This document shows positions 24,390-35,267 of a stretch of 64,000 bases of DNA, piece after piece. The notes under the pieces were generated by a model, which saw only the letters and a list, made by a program, of their open reading frames with translations, was not told where the DNA came from and ran no database searches. Location: NCBI GenBank assembly GCA_019787685.1, contig JAHNUO010000024.1:1-64000 (forward strand), in the 5' to 3' direction. The number at the start of each line of letters is the position of its first letter. Position 1 is the stretch's first letter. Both the position numbers and the translations under genes were made by a program. Source of the stretch: Chiua virens (Eukaryota > Basidiomycota > Agaricomycetes > Boletales > Boletaceae).

Positions 24390-26628
24390 ATGTCCGAATT
24401 TCGCTCGGTCGATCCTCGCGACTGGCAGTACTGACCTTCAATCTGTGTGTTCTTTTCGGCACTTTGATGATCATGCATGACATTGGTCTCCTAGGTCTAC
24501 TCAGCCTACATTGGCCATTTTCAACTTCATGGTATACCATGGTACGATCCACAGTCCAACATCAGTACCAACGTTTCTTCATACTTTTTTTCCGACCGTC
24601 GTAGGCACGATCGGACGTGGGGTCAGTTCTTCGAAACGTTTGAACAGTTCCTCGCCTTTTCCTGGCCAGTGATCGCCGTCACCGATACACGCACAGGCCG
24701 TGCACATATCGTGACGCGCATGACCTCCATCGTCGGATTCTTCAAGATGATCAAGACGCGGTGCGTTCTTCCATGCCTTCCTAGTACCCTTCAGGGACTC
24801 ACTGTCCCATCTATCCGCGTGCAGGTTTGGAGAGGCGTTGCCTCAAGTCGACAACATGCTCCTCATCACGCCTTTCGAGACTTCGCAGCGCCACCTCCGG
24901 CACGTCAACGACTGGCTCTCCTACAAGAAACTCCATGCCACTCTTCCAGCCGTCGCCTTTGCGGCGTACAAAGCCCGCGTCCGAGGTGGTGAACCGAGTG
25001 CCATCCGAGAACTCTGGGCGATGTGCGACAAGACGTTTTTAACCATAGACTTTGAACCCCTCGAAAGGACCGATCGATCGTGCTTCGAATGGGGATACGC
25101 AGCCATCCGAAGTAGTCATCTTGCGGCGTACGTTTATGATCAACGCGTCCGAACACGTGTTGCGGCTGATGGGATGACATTAGCGCGGGTGCATGGCCGC
25201 CTGTTCCGGACACGAATTATCGGTGCGCTCCCTTTTGAATTGAGTTGTGTCTTGTGCCAAGATTGACAGCGCTGGTTTACCACAGTAAGGGCCATTACAT
25301 CATTTCCGAATATGCGGCCATGGTGAACAAGACGTCGTCCGCCGTGCCCTGGCAGGTGCGTTTTATCTGCGCTTCTATGGTTGTTGCCATGCCCAAAGAG
25401 GCTTCATTGAAACGATTTTCTTTTGTTTCTTTTGGTCTCTTGTCGGGGTGAAATCGGTAGTATGCCGTGCGTAATGTCCTCAACCAACCACGAATGCCTT
25501 CATTAACATCAGGAAATTTTCATTTCTATTCGTTGGCCAATGACAACCAAAAAAATTACTAGTTCGGAGAAACCCAAGTGATATCGAAGGCGAAAATGCC
25601 CCGGATCATCCAATCTGTCCTAAGGTGAGCTCTTGAGCGCCTGTTGGAGCCAGGGCCGTTCGCCGCGTGTGCTGACGCCGCTGTCAACAGTAGTCTCGTC
25701 AGCCCAGACTCTGAATCGACTGCCAATAGTGTGGTGCTCGTCGGGCACGGCGTTCAGGCGATCATGCAGCGACTCGAAGAGATGAAGATCAGTGCGTTCT
25801 TCGTCTCTCGTATGCGTGTCCATACACTCACGTGAATGCGATCTCTTCTTACGTCTGACGACATGCATCCTGCGACGGGACGGCCGTTGGCATAGTTCAG
25901 AACTCCCAAACAACGTCCTCGTCGTCGACATTGCCTACCTCGAGCGCGCCCTCTTCACCGCCGGCCAACGTGGCGCCATGGTCGATCGTAAGACAGGACG
26001 CGCGCGGTTACCAACCGCCTTGCTTAGCCTCCGTTCGCTCCTGCACTCGTTCAACATCGACCCGCCCTGCGTGCTGCACAACGCGGGCAACGATGCATTC
26101 ATGACTCTCGTCCTGTTCCAGCGTATGGTCGATCCAAAAGGCGGCGTCGGCGTCGGGCTGGGCGGATTGGGCGTCGGCGTCGGCGGCGTGGTGGGTGGGG
26201 CCGGGACAGGCTCGGGAAAGGAAAACGCCAAAAGCGAGTCAAACGGCGGGAGTATGCGGCGCGCCGCGTCCGTCGCCGCACGGCTCTTCCGCCCTCTGTC
26301 CAGTATCCACGTCGAATCTGCCCATCCCAAAGCGAACGGGAACGCCGCAAACGGGACGGTGGGTGTCGATGGCACTGGGCAGATGCGGGGTACTCACCGT
26401 GGGAATGTTTGGGGAGGCGCGGACGAGATGGGCATGCGCACGAGCACAAAGCGGGCGTCCATGTTCAGCGTGTTCACCTCGCCATTCTCGGTACCCAGCA
26501 CCACCGCCATGAACAAGAACGAAGCGAGTAATGGGAGCACAAGCGGGAGCGGGAGCGGGACGGGGGCAACGCCCTCGACGATCGTGCCCAATCAGAAGCG
26601 GTACAGTACTTTGGAGAAGCAGTGGTGA
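24390..26628 (+). CDS. Gfd2/YDR514C-like protein with DEDDh exonuclease (RNase H) fold
   Basis: Nine exons: 24390-24407, 24495-24760, 24825-25127, 25184-25222, 25286-25355, 25461-25466, 25563-25624, 25691-25791, 25901-26628, giving 530 residues in consistent phase. Family features in order: YIGHFQLHGIPWYDPQ, FPVIAVTD-like FSWPVIAVTD, YKARVRGGEPSAIRELWAMCD, the first acidic motif FLTIDFEPLE, SCFEWGYAA, WPPVPDTNYRKGHYIISEY, PWQ-YA-FGETQVIS, VVLVGHGVQAIMQRLE, VVDIAYLE, and HNAGNDAFMTL with the last acidic site. The start is the least certain part, because the first junction uses a weak-looking GT after MSEFRS. A C-terminal extension is rich in Gly/Val then Ser/Asn. The cellular role of this family is not settled. 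Exon 6 is six bases long. Confidence 0.88.
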
Positions 26629-26904
26629 TCCCGGGTGGATGGGTGGATGTGGTTTAATCGCTCGTTCCGTCTGTTTCGTTCTCTTGCTTGCTTTCGTGCA
26701 GATGCTGCCAAGTGGACGCTCGTTTGTTTCCTTTTTCCCGGATCTCGCTCCTTGTGTTTTGATCATCTTCGGACTTGGAGACAGGATGGATTCAATCAGA
26801 TAGGTTGTGCACGTAGTACCAAGGATGTCGTTGCAAATGTATCGCGAATGCTATCACGAACGAAATTTCTGACCTTCTAGAGACCGATTCTGCAAGGATT
26901 CGTT
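26629..26904. other. 3' flank of the Gfd2-like gene
   Basis: Pyrimidine-rich non-coding sequence with no supported gene, ending where homology to the delta-COP 3' flank begins. Confidence 0.35.
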
Positions 26905-28100
26905 GTGCATTGGTGCTATGACTCATGCAAGGCAAAATCACAAGCAAGGACGACATGCTCTAATCGCTGATGCATCACAACACAACATACTCCGTACTGA
27001 GCACCGCATCCGACACCCCTCTCCCGCACTCACCCTCGTCACCTTGGACACGTCAATTCCAGCCAAACTACCCTGCGAGACGAAGGCGACCTTGACGGGA
27101 AAGAACGCCCCAGCATCATCACCGCCAACGTTGAACTCGAGCGTCCCCGAGCGTTCCTCGGCAGAGACACGCGGAATAGACCAGTCGAGGGCGTGTGATG
27201 ATGGATTGAGCGACAAGTTGGTAGACGCGTCAGAGACGGTCGGGTAAGATCCTGTGGGGGTATGGGGACGACGACGCCGTAGAGCTTGAGGTGGTCATGT
27301 TCAAGTTCGTATTCGATGTTGACGTCGCAGGTGCCGTCGTTGGAGGGGACGGTCAGCAGTTGACTATATGCGGGAAAGAGAAGCAGAAATAAATAGATTA
27401 TGCTTTGGCGGTGATACAAATCTGCGCAAAGGAGCTTACTCGAGAGAGGGACGTAGCTCTCGTCCTGGCCCGCATAGCGCCACTTGAGCACGGCAAGCGC
27501 TTGGCCAACTGGGACGACCTCGAAGGGTCCTTGAGTGCGATGACTTTCTCTTGGTTCGGGTAAAACTTGGCGACGTTGGGGTGTTGTTTGGATTGGAGGT
27601 CAGACCCAAAGTCGCTTGAAAATGCACGCAGGAGCGAGACGGAGACGGTTTCCTTGATGTCGACGTGTACGCTGCGAATCGTTAGATCAAGCCTGACGAA
27701 AGTGGTAGGGAAGTCATGACTTGCCTTTCTGGCGTTGTAGTTGGAAGGCTTCCCCAGGTGCTGAAGACGGCGTGCGTGCAGTCGGATCTCACACTCCTCC
27801 ACGCTTTTACACAAATCAGATACAACGCGGGCAAAGAGATGCAATATGTCGGTATCCTGAAGGATGTTCGACGCTTTGTTAGTAGACATAACGGACTTCG
27901 GCGGTTTCGACGGAGGTATGCTGGCTGTTAGCAGGAATTAGGTTTGGAAAAGAGGCGAGTAGGTATTCGATTCTGGTGCGCGTCATGGGATAGAATTGAC
28001 AGCGAGAGGATTGCTGGATGAAAGGCTGAGCGACACGTCGCCATGATGGTGAAAAAAATGTCGGATCACATCTTTACCCCCTTTTGGTGCATATCGTGGC
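26905..28100 (-). pseudogene. Truncated, intron-bearing delta-COP pseudogene
   Basis: Homologous on the minus strand to the full delta-COP gene at 31973-33871, including 5' and 3' flanking sequence and the intron near 27365-27440. Recognisable parts are the N-terminus (MTRTRIESLLASF), NKASNILQD then LHLFARV, ETVSVSLLR joined straight to FSSDFGSDLQ, YPNQEKVIALKDPSRS, and the C-terminal SIPRVSAEERSGTLEFNVGG. Several internal blocks are deleted: the linker exon with the Gly/Pro-rich hinge, the segment after VSLLR, and part of the first domain. The last residues (EEVVFSS onward) are replaced. Retained intron sequence argues for DNA-level duplication, not retroposition. Confidence 0.88.
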
Positions 28101-28800
28101 TGAAGAATGAAGCCACAAGGTGCAATGCAGGGACACACCATGATGGAACAACGTTCGTAGTTCGTTCCACTTGTATGGTCTGGATTGCCATGCCATGGCC
28201 AGTGGTCACTACACAGACGACCCTCTTCCTCCACCCCAAATTTCTGGAGCGCGTCGATACTATCAAGCGGTGATGAATCTCTGCACTAGCACCGTGCGAG
28301 GCTGCGAACGATATGGTGGAGGCGTTGGAGGAAGAGGAAAAGCGGCTGCAGAAGTGGTGGGTAGGCCACGGCGGAGAGAGGGTCTCGGTTGCCTGCTGCT
28401 GCGCGTTCGCGCGGTGATTACAGCTTCGAAGCTGCGTGTATATATACAATCATGAGTCCCTTGCGAGTAGAACAACCCGTACGGTGAAAAGAGCAGATGT
28501 GTGACTCACACAGCTTCCCACAAAAACCGCTCTAAGTTGTGCATCATGATTAACGCTGTGAGCCACGATGGTCAATACTGGAAACATGTTTTCTATCAAG
28601 GAAAGATGGATGACAAGGCGTCAGTATTGAGACGTACTCACTTTACGTGCTTTACATGGGTGGACCGGTCGATGGTGCGGGCGTAACTCCCGGGCTTGAC
28701 GTCCCAGTTCTTTTTAAAATTCAGTGAAGCTTGCGCACTGCAGAGCAGAAAAGCTCCAGTATCTATGACATCAGTGTATGACAACCCGAAAGGAAGGTGA
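28101..28800. other. Intergenic stretch between pseudogene and helical-repeat gene
   Basis: No supported gene. Short Arg/Gly- or Glu-rich frames around 28170-28450 occur on both strands and look like chance frames. Confidence 0.3.
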
Positions 28801-28829
28801 GACCTACATTAGGAAGTCAGTGCCCCTCA

Positions 28830-31480
28830 AGACGGTTTTCTATCTTTGCGCGTTGGTTGCGTACCGCCGTTTTCAAGGCGACGTGTTATCGGTAGTATGA
28901 GAAATTGTTTGAGAGACTCATAAGCGACGGTGACTCTGCAGCTATTATCGTTGCTTATTACGAAGCATGTGAGTGTCCCACCTCGATGTGCGCGAATCGT
29001 AACGACTCTTGGTAACGAGTGTTAATTCTGTGACAGGTTCCGCCGACCCAGATTCATTCGAGGCTTATATCAAACTCCCCTTAAAAGAGGACAAACTCTC
29101 AAATATATTCAAGTCCATTGACGTAAAAAAATCACTGGATGCTGTTCTGGCCTCGTACAAGCACCAATACGGTCCAAGAATGGTGACTTTGTTGAGACCC
29201 CTGATGAGACACCCTTCTCTGCGAAAACAGGTCCTTACCAAGGACGTCTTGGAAGTTCTCGTCATGTTACTGGATGAACTCGTTAGCCTGTTCGGTTGGA
29301 ATTTTGGACAGGCAATGGATGGCCTAGCCTGCCCTGCTGCAGTATGGTGCATTTCGTGATTATCGTAAATCCCACATTTGCACATACTCTGTCAGAGGAC
29401 ACACGGAAGACTATTGTTGACAAGCGCCAAGTATCCGAATTCAGAATATCAAGACTGTCCCGAATAATGGAGATAAACGTTTCGGTGAGGACGCTTCCTG
29501 TCGTCTACACGACATGGAAAGATATCACTCTGTAGACTCGCACCTTTGACTGCTGCATTGCGTGTGGTGTTCATTCTTGCATGACTGGTTCAGGAGGTTC
29601 CAGAAGGTGAGTATTCTGGATCTTGATTCATGAGTGGCAGTAAACTGGCGGTGACGCATGACTACAGTGAAGCAAGTATGTTTCGCAATAAAGCCTGAAC
29701 TAAGGGAGTTGGCGAAAAAGGATGAAGGCTATGTCGGTTTCCTTGCTGTTGAAATACTACTTGCCCTACATGATCCCAATGAAGAATGTAAGCCACTCTT
29801 TCTTAGACTCAAGTTATCTTATCAATTCTCCATTTTAGGGCAATTGGATACTCGGAATGCACGACGATTCAGTTCAGGCTATAGAGATGGACACAGCATA
29901 GAACTTGAGCAACAGATATTATGGCAACGAGTCTTCACTTCAGTCTTGGTAAGCAATGTCCAGCAGCACCTCTGACAAGATTTGACCAGATCTCTTGCGT
30001 CAGACTCCGGGAGCCTGGGTAGGCAATACAGACACCTCGTTAATGAATTGAAAAGCGCCGTTCAAAATGGGAATGCTCAGAAGCGCAGGATGTCGACGAT
30101 GATTCTTTTAAAACTTGTGAGAGTAAGTCTAGCTTTGTCAGTACACTGATGCGGCCTCATCAAATATTTATCAGCCGTTACCATCCGCAATTACCTATAC
30201 GAGATCCACCTCCTGGACGTGTTCATCAGTCAATTGCAACGCAAAGGCAACGCGCTGCTTGCTGTCTACGCGTTGGTTACCTGTTCGAAATATGGTGAGT
30301 GACATCTCTTGCAGTGAGCGTTGCGGGATTGAAGTTCACCTCAGATGACATGGAACAGTCTATCAAAGACAAGAAGAGGCCCATCGCGAAAACATCGTGG
30401 GTATGCCACGACTGGACTATTTTGACGATGTTGTAGGCCCGGTGGAAGGGTTCCAGGTTTTCGCGAAATTTATGCAATACGGTAATGATTTGTCATTATT
30501 TTCGGTGTAGGGCCACCTACTGATACGTCTGAATCAGCTGAATTGCGGAAAATGATCAAGGAATACAACATCACAGAGGTTTTGAATGTGAAGCTGGGAA
30601 GGGGGACACCGAAGGAGATTCGGACGAGTCTGTATTACTTGGATATTTTCCTGTCCTTTGGTATGTAACATCAATGTTGATTTCAGCGGATAGTTGAGGC
30701 AATCTCCAGATGGAGATGGTCCCTTGATTCGCGAACTTGTTAACAAGAGTCTGGAACATCTACGGAAACCGGCATGGAAGGCGCAGAAAGCAGGGGTGAC
30801 GCATCATTCACATTCTGTGAATTTCCATTAATGTTTTATGATTTCAGATCACGGTGTAGCTTCCATCTGCCCTCGGATTGATGAGAGTATTAAGATGCTT
30901 TTGACGCCAATCAAGCGGATGATGGGACCTGCATGCGCGCTGCGCATCCTGGCTCGGAATGGAAGTCTTTCCTACTATCCCGTAAAAATGATGCACCTAA
31001 CAATGAGTTCTTTTAGTGAAACTGCGGCACATCACACGCAAGTCGACTCAACATGGCAATTTGAAGCATCTATATCTATCCGGCACACTAATGGACAAGG
31101 GAGACACGTCAGCATGGCATGTCAAGACACCGAATCGAAGTGAGCAGGCTTTTGTATAGAATAGTCACTTAAATAGCTTCCTCTCAACCTTTCAGGTGAC
31201 ATCGTTGACATGCTGGAAAAAGTGATCAAAGCCGTAAACGACGACCTGTCAAAGGAAGGTCTTATGTCGATCGGGGATGCTGTCCTGTCTCACATTCGGC
31301 ACTGGGACCGTTTGGTCTCACTGGTTTGCGATAAGACAGTATTGGCGGTGAGTGTCCAGCCTTGCTGGGCGTGTCTGTTCTTGCCGTCCTCGCTGCGGTT
31401 GTGTTCACACCAGTTTATGCTTCTGTCCGAGTGTTCAAGTGCGTACAGATCCAAGCATTTCATTAGCAAGGTGAACTAAC
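28830..31480 (+). CDS. ARM/HEAT-like alpha-helical repeat protein, many exons (boundaries approximate)
   Basis: A chain of splice-bounded exons with helical, Leu-rich content: YEKLFERLISDGDSAAIIVA (28885 on), ADPDSFEAYIKLPLKEDKL and KQVLTKDVLEVLVMLLDEL (29040-29300), ELRELAKKDEGYVGFLAVEI (29690-29790), VTIRNYLYEIHLLDVFISQL (30178-30290), NITEVLNVKLGRGTPKEIRT (30565-30660), ELVNKSLEHLRKPAWKAQK, SICPRIDESIKMLLTPIKRM, and IVDMLEKVIKAVNDDLSKEG ending near SLVCDKTVLA (31349). GT-AG junctions fit most gaps (for example GTGAGT at 28972, GTAAGT at 30123). Spacing of paired helices suggests armadillo-type repeats. No catalytic domain is seen, and exact ends and some joins are unresolved. The gene lies between the two delta-COP copies. 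Confidence 0.5.
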
Positions 31481-31972
31481 GTACCGGGAAATGCATAGTT
31501 TCTTTGAGCACACCTTGATACGCAATGAGGATATGCGTATCCTGGAAAGCCTGCATGTGGGGATAGTAGTACTAGCGTAAACGAGGGCAAAAGTTCAATT
31601 GCAATAATAATGTCAAGTACCTATGTAGGAACTAGACGAACTTGAATCCGCGGCGGGTCCGAGTCGCGTCTGTAGTAGCCTATCATGATATTGCAGCACT
31701 GAATGTCACATGAATGAATTGCTCTCCATCTGTCTTTAGGGTCGAAGGAAGAAGATCAAGGTTGGGGTAAGTGACGGAGAATTTTCTGACCACATTACTA
31801 GATACAATTTGTGTAAAACCGAGCTCCATTCTGAGGTCGTTTCAGCTGCCCTTGACTTGAACAGAGTACTAGTAACATGGTGCTATGATGCTACGCAAAA
31901 TTACAAGCGAGGGCGACAACGTGCTAACTCCGACTCGGAGTCGATGCTGGGATAAACCTAACCGCTCATGCA
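31481..31972. other. Intergenic region
   Basis: No supported gene. From about 31875 it is homologous to the flank of the delta-COP pseudogene (26905 on), so it is the delta-COP 3' region. Confidence 0.35.
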
Positions 31973-33871
31973 TCACAGTACGACATACTCCTCTGTACTG
32001 AGCACCACGTCCGACGAAAACACGACCTCCTCTCCCGCATTCACCCTCGTCACCTTGGACACGTCAATTCCAGCCAAACTCCCCTGAGAGACGAAGGCGA
32101 CCTTGACGGGAAAGAACGCCCCAGCGTCATCACCGCCCACGTTGAACTCGAGCGTCCCCGAGCAGTTCCTCGGCAGAGATACACGGAATAGACCAGTCGA
32201 GGGCGTGTGAGGAGGGATTAAGCGACCAATTGGAAGACGCGTCGGAGACGGTTGGGTAAGATCCTGTAGGAAGGGGTATGGAGACGACGACGTCGTAGAG
32301 CTTGAGGTGGTCATGTTCGAGTTCGTATTCGATGTTGACGTCGCAGGTGCCGTCGTTGGAGGGGGACGGCCAGCAGTTGACTACATGCAGGGAAGAGAAG
32401 CAGAAAGAAATAGATTACGCATTGGCAGGTGATACAAATTTGCGCAAAAAGCTTACTCGAGAGAGGGACGTAGCTCTCGTCCTGGCCCGCATAACGCCAC
32501 TTAAGCACGGCAAGCGCTTGGCCAACTGGGAACGACCTCGAAGGGTCCTTGAGTGCGATGACTTTCTCTTGGTTCGGGGAAAACTTGGCGACGTTGGGGT
32601 GTTGTTTGAATTGGAGGTCAGACCCAAAGTCGCTTGAAAATGGTGCGAGGGAAAGTTTGATATGTGCATTAGACGGGTCGGCGACCTGGAGGTTCATATC
32701 ACCCTTGAGTTCCATAGATTTCACGCCACCTTCACGCAGGAGCGAGACGGAGACGGTTTCCTTGATGACGACGTGTACGCTGCGAATCGTAAGATCAAGC
32801 CTGACGAAAGAGGTAGGGGAATCATGACTTGCCTTTCTGGCGTTACAGTTGGAAGGCTACCCCGGGCATCTTTCTGAATCTGAGTCGGGGGTTCGACGGG
32901 GACAGGTGTCGGAGGAGAGGACATGTCCTCGACGGCGAGAACTTCGCCACCGAGAGCATCTAATAACTCTGCCTGTTTCGTTTTCTTGCTCCCGAGCTTC
33001 ATACCGCCCGTCCTGAAATTCGGTGCGCGCGACGCTGCAGCGGGTGCGGGGGACGCCGTGCGTGCAGTCGACGCATCAGGAGCCTCATATCTCGGAACAG
33101 ACGCATAGCCAGATACGCCCCCGCCGATGTAAGAACCACCCCCGGTACCACCCCCGAGGGTGGCTGCACGTTTCTGTTGTTCCCGTCGTTGCATCTCGAG
33201 TTGACGGGCCCGGCGTTTGAGTTCCTCTTTGGCCTCGGCCTCTTTGTTCTGTGGTCAACCATGCGGTGTAAACATACTTGGACGGATGAACGGAGCGCAT
33301 GGGGATGCTTACCCGTGCAATAATCTCCTGTATTTTCTCCTCGTGCGACTCCATCTCTAGAACGTTCCGGACTTGGATTAGGTTTACGTGCTCCCGATAG
33401 CCCAAGCTGACGATCTCGTCAAAGGCCCCCAACAACTCAAATGATTGTCTGTGGATCTCGCGCTCCTCCACACTTTTACACAAATCAGACACAACGCGGG
33501 CAAAGAGATGCAATGTGTCGATGTCCTGAAGGATATTCGATGCTTTGTTGGTGATGAGGAGGATGTAAAGGTCTTCGAGTGGTTGGTAGACATAACGAAC
33601 TTCGGCGGTTTCGACGGAGGTATGTTGGCTGTTGGCGGGAATTAGTTTTGGAAAAGAGGCGAGTAGGGATTCGATTCTGGTGCGCGTCATGGGATGAAAT
33701 TGACGCGAGAGGACGGCTGGATGGAAAGGCTCAGCGACACGTCGCCGTGATAGCGAAAAAAGTGTTGGATCGCACCTTTACCGCCTTTGGTGCATATCGA
33801 AGCTGCCAGCACTACCTGAACACATCCAAGCTGTGAACATTCGATCAAAGTAAAAATCTAGGACGAACCAT
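31973..33871 (-). CDS. RET2: Coatomer subunit delta (delta-COP), one apparent single-base insertion
   Basis: Six exons: 33871-33869 (ATG only), 33815-33776, 33716-33313, 33248-32833, 32779-32457, 32380-31973. Features: VVLAASICTKGGK and AVLSRQFHPMTRTRIESLL (longin-like N-domain), NKASNILQDIDTLHLFARVV, EKIQEIIAR, NKEAEAKEELKRRARQLEMQ, the Gly/Pro-rich linker, the MHD region SVHVVIKETVSVSLLREGGV, FSSDFGSDLQFKQHPNVAKF, INCWPSPSNDGTCDVNIEYE and STEEYVVL. The protein is a subunit of the COPI coat for Golgi-to-ER transport. Intron 4 has a GC-AG donor (GCAAGT). In the last exon an extra base near 32164 breaks the frame between SAEE and SGTLEFN; removing it gives 530 residues. The pseudogene copy lacks this extra base. 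Confidence 0.93.
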
Positions 33872-34099
33872 CTTGTCTCGTCGGGGTCACTGGGATGCCA
33901 ATATTAATGGTTGTGCGCAAACGTGTCTCCGTAATTATCACGTGACTTTACACCCCTGAAATACACTGCCCGAGTAACATTATTGAGCTATTCCAACCAT
34001 GCTATACCCACATATCGACTAATGTACGGTCATCAGTCCTAACCACTACCCATGCCTTGCAAATCACCTGCGCATCCAATATCAGTGCGACATACCCAG
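33872..34099. other. Upstream region of delta-COP
   Basis: Non-coding. Presumably the promoter; nothing specific recognised. Confidence 0.35.
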
Positions 34100-34880
34100 C
34101 CAGAGACACACCATCATATCCATTCTCCAACCTTCAAGACCCAGTAGTCATGTTTCGTGTCAGACGCCATGAGGAGCGGCGCGTCCAGTCGCCGGAGGCT
34201 TAGCGTCATATGGAGTCGGTTACGGCGAGAGTGCTGGGGAGAGAATGTGTCAGGGAGAGGTGGCAGTTGCGAGTGGGGTGCCATGTCCAGAGGACGAGTT
34301 TCCACCATACGAGCCTCGCATTTTTCCGCGCATCCACTTGAAACCGATCATTGCCCACACACGTACAACCACATTTCCCCCGATGACGTCCCCAATTCGC
34401 TCCACAGCCAACTGTCAATGCCAGCATTCCCAAATACCATGTACTGTCTTACGTCGCTGCGAAGCCGTCGATTCTCAGCTCGGAACCGCGAGGAACCGAA
34501 GAGCGTCCCGAGCTGGATGAGACATTCGGGTGCCGTAGCTTGTGTCGATTGGGATGGTGTGAAGGTACTGGTCGCCCTCCCGCGCGGGACCAGAAGTATC
34601 CACGAACTGGAACTCGTATGGTTCCGTGTCAGGGAGGAACAATGTGTCTTTGAGATGGACACCTAGTCTATCCTGTATCCACTCCGCAGTCCCGTTCGAG
34701 ATGCGCATAGACGCGTGCCGGGCCTCGATCGCGAGCCAAGTCCATGAAACGAGTATGTACGCCATGTAATCCACGGATTCATCCGGTGATGGTACGCAAT
34801 TAGGACATGCGCGCAATGTCGTCGCCCCTGTTGGTTATCGCTCAGTCGGAGCACCCGGGCGAGCGTGTATGAGCGGACGT
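34100..34880 (-). pseudogene. Decayed O-fucosyltransferase-like glycosyltransferase, copy 2
   Basis: Reverse-oriented homologue of 10490-11400. The minus strand gives DYMAYILVSWTWL, RISNGTAEWIQDRLGVHLKD, LFLPDTEPYEFQFVDT, then a frame change at VPIDTS where two bases are missing relative to copy 1. After that, HLIQLG-like sequence survives as LIQLGTLFGSSRFRAENRR. Further on only LSLRRLDAPLLMASDT remains of the LFIATDAP region. It keeps the Trp codon that is TAG in copy 1. No full frame exists, so it is a pseudogene. Confidence 0.6.
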
Positions 34881-35267
34881 AATGTACGGTATTGGGAGTT
34901 AGACGAACGGGTAGAGAAGGGTACAATTGGGTATATATGCGAGCGTGAGGGCATTCCGAGGGCGATGCGTTGGTTGTGAAGGCCGCTGGGGGGTAGGTAA
35001 GCAAGATACGTGATGGTAGAGTTAGTGCGTCGGGTTCGTCACGGACTGTGTAACACGGAATGAGCGAAACAAAAGGAACTTGAGAATAGATTTCTAGTGG
35101 TCTTCAGTGTCGCTGTCAGAATCTAGACTCGTAATCAGTCGTCTAAAAGTCAGGATCGGGTATCGTGGACGGTCCTTGAGGTCACAATGAACTAGAGGGC
35201 GGAATCTCAATTTCACCGTAATTCCAAAAAAGGAAGGCGTACATAGTCCTGTATCTTGGTTCAAGTC
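34881..35267. other. Divergent intergenic region
   Basis: No gene seen. It should contain the NIF3 promoter at its right end. Confidence 0.35.

Noticed and set aside
24527..24660. Alternative start MVYHGTIHSPTS for the Gfd2-like gene
   Set aside because: That frame does not contain the conserved WGQFFETFEQF block; the frame beginning VYSAYIGHFQ runs through without a break and matches the family better.
26099..26766. Long minus-strand frames opposite the Gfd2-like last exon
   Set aside because: They arise from the GC-rich, stop-poor Gly/Val-coding tract and are Arg/Pro-rich with no independent support.
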